A stretch of DNA of 64,000 nucleotides from Phycisphaera sp. GTDB taxonomy: Bacteria; Planctomycetota; Phycisphaerae; Phycisphaerales; Phycisphaeraceae. The notes beneath the pieces are model-generated. The model had not been told where the DNA came from. It was given only the letters and a program-made list of their open reading frames with translations, and ran no database searches. The position numbers and the translations under genes were made by a program. Location of the stretch: contig WGMF01000008.1 in assembly GCA_016125215.1 (NCBI GenBank), positions 50,681 through 114,680 of the forward strand. The letters run 5' to 3'. Below are positions 59,701-64,000 of this stretch, piece after piece. How positions within the stretch are numbered: the first letter of the stretch is position 1; the number at the start of each line of letters is the position of its first letter.

Positions 59701-60275
59701 GGGTGGTGTACGGTTTCTACCCCTGCCAGAGCGAGGGCGACGACCTGATCGTGTTCGACGCCAGGGACCACGACAAAGAGGTCGAGCGATTCACCTTCCC
59801 CCGTCAGAAGTCGGGCAAACGCTACTGCATCAGCGACTTCTTCAGACCCGCTTCATCGGGTGAGAAAGACGTGATCGGCCTGTCCTGCGTCACGGTCGGC
59901 CAAGAAGTCAGCCAACGCGCCAAGGCGCTTTTTGAGTCTAATCAATATCAACAGTACCTCTACCTGCACGGCTTTGGCGTCGAGTGTGCCGAGGCGCTGG
60001 CGGAGCTCTGGCACAAACGCATGAGGCAGGAGCTGGGCATCGCCGGCGACGACTCACCCCGCATCCGCGAGCTTTTTACGCAGCACTACCGCGGCTCGCG
60101 CTACAGCTTCGGCTACCCCGCCTGCCCGGACATGAGCGACCAGGAGAAGCTCTTCGCGCTGCTCAAGCCCCAGCGCATCGGCTGCGTCCTGACCGAGAAC
60201 TGGCAGATCGACCCCGAGCAATCCACGAGCGCGATCATCGTGCATCACCCGCAGGCCAAGTATTTCAATGTCTGA
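56715..60275 (+). CDS. metH: Cobalamin-dependent methionine synthase
   Basis: 1186 residues with all four MetH modules. Homocysteine domain with the zinc Cys near 233 (GMNCATGP) and the Cys pair near 298-299 (GGCCGTTP); methyltetrahydrofolate domain (NIGERTNASGSRAFKK, about 350 onwards); cobalamin domain with the base-off His in DVHDIGKN (about 750); and the C-terminal SAM-driven reactivation domain (YFYP-like FYPCQSEGDD, and RYSFGYPACPD near the end). It methylates homocysteine to methionine and depends on vitamin B12. ATG at 56715 is used; one at 56724 is nearly as good. The length fits E. coli MetH (1227). Confidence 0.97.
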   Translation: MNNMNTPKSLFARHLEQRTLLFDGAMGTSIHNIELDLDKDYLGKENCTEVLVLTRPDVIQGIHESFLAVGADAVETDTFGANTIVLGEFDLQDRTREINRIAAEVARAACEKHSTGDKPRFVVGSIGPGTKLVTLGMTDYDTMFASYREQARGLIDGGVDVFLIETAQDILQVKCAIASCLAALDEAGKSVHDIPIMCQITVETMGSMLLGTDVASAAAALSPFPILSLGMNCATGPVEMSEHVHWLAKHWPRKVSVLPNAGLPALVDGHTVFPLKPDPFADQVAKFLEHGGINVIGGCCGTTPEHIAALHRRIGQVGTGLKLRKEPFAPSISSLYSAVEYRQDTTILNIGERTNASGSRAFKKMLEAEEWDDMVSLAREQVREGSHVIDINVDYAGRDNAADMGEIVSKFATQVHAPLMLDSTQPTTLEAGLKRAPGKCLINSANLEDGEEKFAQLCGLAKKYGAGLVLGCIDEDPEEAMARTADRKIAIARRMFQLATGKFGLAPEDVVFDPLVLPISTGMDKDRRSALETIEGTRRIAREFPLVQITCGLSNVSFGLKPAARQVLNSVFLHELIEAGLTSAILHSSKILPRTRIDDTLWNAALELIYNRPPAEKVKLRDGSFTDDPLQIFVDLFPDDAQAQSTKTDIVALPLEERLQRHIIDGEKKHLEETLDEALKKYPPIDIINDHLLGGMKVVGELFGSGQMQLPFVLQSAEVMKRAVAHLEPHMDKVEGQTKGKIVLATVKGDVHDIGKNLVDIILSNNGYTVVNIGIKQPIQHIIDTWKKEQADAIGLSGLLVKSVTVMEENLHELNERGITVPMLLGGAALSKHYCESHLRKVYKGKVYHGRDAFEGLRIMDLLSTGKLDVLDGEIEERLTKRADTDKKLAEIAERKAAAEQADGAAGGTAVLTRSEVATDVAVPKAPFWGDRVVENIPLDEVYAFVNKVALFRGQWQFKKGKLSDAEYEAMVRDEVEPIFAKLSRQCAEERVLQPRVVYGFYPCQSEGDDLIVFDARDHDKEVERFTFPRQKSGKRYCISDFFRPASSGEKDVIGLSCVTVGQEVSQRAKALFESNQYQQYLYLHGFGVECAEALAELWHKRMRQELGIAGDDSPRIRELFTQHYRGSRYSFGYPACPDMSDQEKLFALLKPQRIGCVLTENWQIDPEQSTSAIIVHHPQAKYFNV

Positions 60276-60309
60276 CGGCCCGCTCGCTGTCTGACGGTCG
60301 AAGGCGGCG

Positions 60310-60879
60310 CTACCGCCACAACCAAAGAGCCAAGAGCAGTTCCATCCCGATTGCCAGGGCCACCGCGGTCGAGGTCAACATCGCTCTGCGGTTGAATGTC
60401 GCCATCGGTCTCGGGAGGGGGACCATGCGTAACTGGTCCTGGCCTGCGGTGGGGGCGTGTGGCGGGGCGTGGCCGCGGCGGGCCTGGTCCTGCACAATGG
60501 CGATCACGAGGCTGGCGTCGAACGCGGTCAGGCCCATGGCCCGCGCCTGGGCGTGGAGCTTTTCACGCCGGTCGGCGGTCAGCACCGAACCCTGGAGCAA
60601 GTCGGCTGTTCGCACCGCAAGCACCCACCGCGGGTCGGTCGGCCCGGTGAGGGGCACCCCGACATTCTGTAAGGGTGCGGGTTTGTCTTCTGGGAACCGT
60701 CCGACAAGGCGCAGCCGAGGCTCGGCATCGCGCCCGGGTTTGCGGGTTTGGCGGAGGGTTAGTTTAGGGTTGCGGACGGCCACGGGTGGGAACTCCATCG
60801 CCGTCCGTGGCGTGATGAACTGATTGGATACCTCAAGCGTACCCCATCGCGGCCCCGACGCAAGGGCACAGCGGGTCAT
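60310..60879 (-). CDS. Hypothetical protein with C-terminal membrane anchor
   Basis: 189 residues. No signal peptide; a hydrophobic helix at the very C-terminus (about 167-186, AMLTSTAVALAIGMELLLAL) would anchor it with most of the protein in the cytosol. The main part is basic, with LRQTRKPGRDAEPRLRLVGR and a helical block around DRREKLHAQARAMGLTAFDA. No motif I know. It follows the sigma and anti-sigma genes on the same strand with a 48-bp gap, so it may be part of that unit. Function unknown. Confidence 0.6.
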   Translation of the reverse strand: MTRCALASGPRWGTLEVSNQFITPRTAMEFPPVAVRNPKLTLRQTRKPGRDAEPRLRLVGRFPEDKPAPLQNVGVPLTGPTDPRWVLAVRTADLLQGSVLTADRREKLHAQARAMGLTAFDASLVIAIVQDQARRGHAPPHAPTAGQDQLRMVPLPRPMATFNRRAMLTSTAVALAIGMELLLALWLWR

Positions 60880-60927
60880 CGAGAAATAAAAAAGGGTGAT
60901 TGTTCTGAACGGTGAAACGGGGAAAGG

Positions 60928-61794
60928 TCAGTTAGCGCCTAGCGCGTGCGCGGCGGAGTCGAGGCGGTCGGGATCGTCGGCGACGAGGTAGTAGGCCAGC
61001 GAGCCGTGGCGCCAGATGAGCATGGGTTGGCCTTGGTCGCCGACCGCGCGGAAGAGGGTATCGGGTTTGACCGAGTCATCCCCCCGCCACTGGCCGATCC
61101 ACAGGCTCATCGCGTGCTGGAGGTCTTTTTCGCCGACGGGTCGATAGATCAGGTGGACAGAGTCTTTTCCGGGGATAGAGCAGTCGCCGACCTCGGAGAA
61201 CTCGTAACCGATGGCCGAGAGGTCGAGCGTGGGCGGGCCTTGCTGGGTGTTGAAGTGTTGTGCTAGGGCGGAGGGGAGTTCTTCGAGGCGTTCGGGGAAC
61301 TTGGTCTGGTGGGCCAGCTCGGCCAGTTTCCTGCTGCACGAGTCGTGTCGTTTGGTGAAGCGGTCGACCATGGTTGCCGAGAGCACTTTCAACCCCGCGA
61401 CATCGTGGTTCACGGAGGGTTGCCGCGAGGCGGTGTAGAGGATCGAAGCGCCCAGCACGAGCACCGCCGCAAGGGCCACGGGCAGCCAGCGGTTGATGCG
61501 CGCCAGGATGGGCGGGGCATCATGCGTCGTCGGTGGCGCGACGATTTGCCGGGTCTCGGATCGGGCAAGGTCGCCGATGCGTTTTCGCAGCAGGTCGCTT
61601 AAAAGGGGGGTGTCCGACGCCATCGCACGGCTAACACTCTGTTTGAGTTGCTGCTGGTGCATGACCTGTCGGGTGGTCTTGGGGTGATCGGACATGTGGG
61701 CCAACATGTCGAGCTGGTCCTGCGCATCGAGTTCCCCGTCGGCAAAGCCATGCGTCAGGCGGTGGGCGTCGGATTCGGTGAGTTTACGGGCCAT
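60928..61794 (-). CDS. Anti-sigma factor-like membrane protein
   Basis: 288 residues. The N-terminal 40 residues (LTHGFADGELDAQDQLDMLA) look like an anti-sigma zinc-finger-type region without the full His-Cys-Cys set. One membrane helix (about 104-123) is followed by an extracytoplasmic domain with Cys residues (HDSCSRK, GDCSIPG). It lies 24 nt after an ECF sigma gene, which is the usual place for its membrane-bound antagonist. The role follows from this position and topology. The outside signal is unknown. Confidence 0.78.
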   Translation of the reverse strand: MARKLTESDAHRLTHGFADGELDAQDQLDMLAHMSDHPKTTRQVMHQQQLKQSVSRAMASDTPLLSDLLRKRIGDLARSETRQIVAPPTTHDAPPILARINRWLPVALAAVLVLGASILYTASRQPSVNHDVAGLKVLSATMVDRFTKRHDSCSRKLAELAHQTKFPERLEELPSALAQHFNTQQGPPTLDLSAIGYEFSEVGDCSIPGKDSVHLIYRPVGEKDLQHAMSLWIGQWRGDDSVKPDTLFRAVGDQGQPMLIWRHGSLAYYLVADDPDRLDSAAHALGAN

Positions 61795-61818
61795 GGGGGA
61801 GGAGTTAGGAGTTAGGCG

Positions 61819-62388
61819 TTAGGCGTTGACAACCGCGATGCCGTGTTCTTTGGCCAGGTCGGTGAGTTGGTTGGACAGCAAGGCGCGGGCGCGGTGGAGT
61901 CGGCTCATCACGGTGCCCAGGGGCACGCCCACCACGTCGGCGATCTCGCGGTACTTGAGGCCCTCGACCGCCCAGAGCAACAGCACCTCCCGGAAGTCGG
62001 GTTGAAGGTCGGCAATCGCGTGCTTGAGCCGGTCGTCGACCTGTTCCCAATCGAGGCTGGCTAAATCCCAAGCGGGGGGTTCTTCGTCGGTCTGCGAAGC
62101 CGCGGCCTCCATCTCCGAATCTTCGACAGCCACGGGCGCACGCCGGTTCTTGGACAGGTGCGTGAAGTAGAGGTTGTGGAGGATCTTGAACAGCCACGGT
62201 CGAATCCCTTTTTCACGAAGCTCGAAGGTCGCCTCGCCCGCCAGGGCCTTGAGGTAGGTCTCCTGCACGAGGTCCGCAGCCGTGTCGGGGTTACGCGACA
62301 GGTGGTACGCCATACGGTGTACCGCCTCGATCTCGGCCAGCGCCATGTCACGAAAAGCCTGACTGTCCACGGACGCCGCCTCTGCCAA
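61819..62388 (-). CDS. ECF-type RNA polymerase sigma factor
   Basis: 189 residues. Sigma-70 region 2 (RNPDTAADLVQETYLKALAG, about 32-51) and region 4 with a helix-turn-helix (LKYREIADVVGVPLGTVMSR, about 144-163) and nothing between them but an acidic linker (SEMEAAASQTDEEPP), which defines the ECF group. It would direct RNA polymerase to a small regulon. The TTG at 62388 gives the longest frame; GTG at 62370 with GAGGCGG upstream is equally likely, and ATG at 62346 is possible. It is followed by an anti-sigma gene. Confidence 0.92.
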   Translation of the reverse strand: MAEAASVDSQAFRDMALAEIEAVHRMAYHLSRNPDTAADLVQETYLKALAGEATFELREKGIRPWLFKILHNLYFTHLSKNRRAPVAVEDSEMEAAASQTDEEPPAWDLASLDWEQVDDRLKHAIADLQPDFREVLLLWAVEGLKYREIADVVGVPLGTVMSRLHRARALLSNQLTDLAKEHGIAVVNA

Positions 62389-62488
62389 AAGGGATTACCG
62401 ATCAGACGGGTATTCTATTCCCAAACATGCGGGTTTGGGAATCGGGGGGTCGGGTTATGTGGTTTGGATGCGTTATCGTGGCTGGGGG

Positions 62489-63664
62489 TTACGTCAGTAG
62501 GACCTTGGCCGCGGCGTCGGCGGCGGTCCCGGGGGTGGTTTTGTGGCCCGAGGCGATCAACTGGGTCTCGATCGCACAGAGCGCTGCCAAGGTGTCGCCG
62601 GCGTCGACGTAACCCATGTGGCTGACGCGGAAGACCTTGCCCTCCCACTTATCGCCGCGCCCGTCCTGACCGCCCGCGATGTGGATGCCGAACTGGTCAC
62701 GCACCGCCCCCCGGAAGGTTTTGTCGTTCACGCCCTCGGGGTAGAAGGCCCCGGTGACAGAATCGGAGGGGGACTGGCTGGCAAGTTTGAGGCCCATCGC
62801 CTCGAACCCCGTGCGGGTGGCCGCAGCGAGTTTGGCGGTTCGGCCCCAGACCGTCTCCAGACCCTGCGTTTCGAGCATCTTCAGCGCCACGACCTGCCCC
62901 CGGATGAGCGAGACCGGCGGCGTGAAGGGCACGTCGTTCTTGGCGTGGCTCTTGAGCCAACGTCGGAGGTCGAGGTTGTAAAGCCCCTTGGGTTTGGTGT
63001 TGTTCAACCTGTCGAGCGCCCGCTTGCCCAGCCCGACATAGCCCAACCCCGGTGGGAGCATCATCGCCTTTTGCGAGCCGGTCACGAGGCAGTCGATGCC
63101 CCACTCGTCCATCTTCACCGGCATCGCGCCGACGGAGGTGATGCCGTCCACGAGCAGCAGCGCATCGGTCTTGCTCACGATGGACGCAATGGCTTTCACG
63201 TCCGCGGCGGTGGCGGTCGAGGTTTCGGAGTGGCACATCGTGACGACGCTGACCCCCGGATTTTTTTTCAGGGCATCTCCCACTTCCGCTGGGGAAACCG
63301 CCCGGCCCCACGGGACGTTGATCTTGATTTGTTCGACACCGTGCGCTTCGTAGACGTCCTGCCAGCGTTCGCCGAATTTCCCACCGGCGATGGTCAGGGC
63401 TTTTGAGCCGGGGAGGATGAGGGAGGTCTGGGCTGACTCGAACGCGGTCGTGCCGGAGCCCGCGATGGAGAGGACGGGTCCGGTCGTGCCGAAGAGCCAG
63501 GCAAGCTTGTCGCAGAGTTCCTTGAAGATGGCCTGGAACTGCTTTGTGCGGTGGTGGATGATGGGCTGGGCCATCTCGAGCAGCACGTCGGGCGGGACCT
63601 CGACCGGGCCGGGCGTCATGACGCGCTGTTTGAAGAAAAGCTTCGGTGTGATTTCGTGTGGCAT
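62489..63664 (-). CDS. Class V aminotransferase (alanine/serine-glyoxylate type)
   Basis: 391 residues. PLP-dependent fold type I enzyme. The PLP Lys is 199 in VTGSQKAMMLPPG. Also seen: MTPGPVEVPPDVL (16-28), SGTTAFES (70-77) and LLLVDGITSVGA, all typical of the serine-pyruvate/alanine-glyoxylate aminotransferases and the related PSAT-like group in hydrogenotrophic microbes. It may work in serine synthesis or photorespiration-like glyoxylate use; the exact pair is uncertain. The C-terminus is longer than normal by about 15 residues. Cytosolic. No operon partners. Confidence 0.9.
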   Translation of the reverse strand: MPHEITPKLFFKQRVMTPGPVEVPPDVLLEMAQPIIHHRTKQFQAIFKELCDKLAWLFGTTGPVLSIAGSGTTAFESAQTSLILPGSKALTIAGGKFGERWQDVYEAHGVEQIKINVPWGRAVSPAEVGDALKKNPGVSVVTMCHSETSTATAADVKAIASIVSKTDALLLVDGITSVGAMPVKMDEWGIDCLVTGSQKAMMLPPGLGYVGLGKRALDRLNNTKPKGLYNLDLRRWLKSHAKNDVPFTPPVSLIRGQVVALKMLETQGLETVWGRTAKLAAATRTGFEAMGLKLASQSPSDSVTGAFYPEGVNDKTFRGAVRDQFGIHIAGGQDGRGDKWEGKVFRVSHMGYVDAGDTLAALCAIETQLIASGHKTTPGTAADAAAKVLLT

Positions 63665-63739
63665 GGTGGGCCTCCTGAATTCGGGGGCACAAGCCTACGA
63701 CGGGTGGGTACGCGCAGCAAATCCAGAGGGGGAAATCAA

Positions 63740-63772
63740 CACAGAGGATACAGAGGACGCAAAGAAGTAAAC
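63740..63772. repeat. Single left arm of the CACAGAG repeat family
   Basis: ACACAGAGGAT, ACAGAGGAC and GCAAAGAAG follow in steps of 9, like the left arm at 54918. No right arm is seen before the IS gene; it may have been displaced by the insertion or lie beyond the window. Confidence 0.65.
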
Positions 63773-63808
63773 CGTTGAGGTTGATGCGTGATAGTTATGG
63801 GAGTTGGA

Positions 63809-63845
63809 CCTCCGGTCGCGAGCGACCGGGCTAAATAAAACACGG
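63809..63845. repeat. Palindrome ending in GGGCTAAAT
   Basis: CCGGTCGC / GCGACCGG around GA, then GCTAAATAAAACACGG. The tail matches the one at about 26809-26822. Confidence 0.65.
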
Positions 63846-63917
63846 TCGTATAAATCTCCTAAGTGGCCGTGCAAGAATAACTGATGTAATTTCCTGTGTT
63901 GGTCGATATACGGGAGC

Positions 63918-64000
63918 ATGGAACTCGAACGGATTCGAGTGAAGTATGAGGCCCTGTCCTCGGCGCTGACGGAACGCAGTCGTCGGTTGTGGTGCGCAAC
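63918..64000 (+). CDS. ISAzo13-family (Rhodopirellula-type) transposase, 5' part
   Basis: Only the first 27 codons are in the window. The visible start, IRVKYEALSSALTERSRRLW, matches the beginning of ISAzo13-type DDE transposases, which typically start with a K-Y-E-x-L-S-x-L-x-E-R-x-R-R-L-W pattern. The catalytic domain lies outside, so whether it is intact is unknown. The upstream 140 bp should contain the left end of the IS, but I cannot define the terminal repeat. Moderately confident of the family. Confidence 0.7.
   Translation, partial: MELERIRVKYEALSSALTERSRRLWCA

Overview
The window is GC-rich bacterial DNA (about 65% by eye) and looks like a planctomycete, most likely of the Phycisphaerae. 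The pointers are: planctomycete-type conserved hypotheticals with zinc ribbons or TonB-like VWA proteins, a PEP-CTERM-tailed secreted glycosidase, a GT3-type glycogen synthase, an ISAzo13 (Rhodopirellula-type) transposase start, a lone flagellin, an ECF sigma/anti-sigma pair, and many short intergenic inverted repeats. The lineage is an inference from gene content; no rRNA or tRNA gene was seen.

Layout. 1-1.6 kb: the end of an unknown gene and a CorA-type transporter. 1.7-10.1 kb: one minus-strand block coding for two VWA membrane proteins, a secreted 380-residue repeat protein, ExbB, two ExbD proteins and a secreted 956-residue TPR-like protein; this is probably an energised envelope machine. 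10.4-13.8 kb: small housekeeping genes (rhodanese, TIM-barrel isomerase, sugar epimerase, ACT protein), several with leaderless-looking promoters. 13.8-21.3 kb: glycosyltransferase, M16C protease carrying an in-frame repeat insertion, phosphoglycerate mutase, zinc-ribbon membrane protein, Rieske protein. 21.3-30.7 kb: argC, mqnC (menaquinone by the futalosine route), pyruvate dehydrogenase E2, glycogen synthase, DNA polymerase III delta prime. 30.9-42.7 kb: cardiolipin synthase, UDP-xylose synthase, acyltransferase, Na/Ca exchanger, SDR, M42 peptidase, epimerase and cytosine deaminase, hydrolase, deoC, a BtaB-like methyltransferase. 42.7-47.6 kb: flagellin behind a long structured leader, a GH30 glycosidase and a Tat-lipoprotein amidase. 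47.7-53.1 kb: QueC-like protein, MobA, an Opp-type ATPase, NAD kinase, a zinc dehydrogenase, UppP. 53.1-60.3 kb: a methionine locus made of a fused MetX-MetW, MetY and the divergent MetH. 60.3-64 kb: sigma factor, anti-sigma factor, class V aminotransferase and the start of an IS element.

The most unusual signals lie in the DNA rather than in single genes. A 10-mer, CTTCCGGGGG, occurs 22 times exactly (11 on each strand) and is used in all six reading frames. Intergenic regions carry paired, sometimes nested, inverted arms built from 8-10 bp units. At least nine genes start 6-8 nt after a TAnnnT box, which suggests frequent leaderless transcription. A hairpin with a conserved five-base loop and covarying stems occurs three times, once inside a protease gene.
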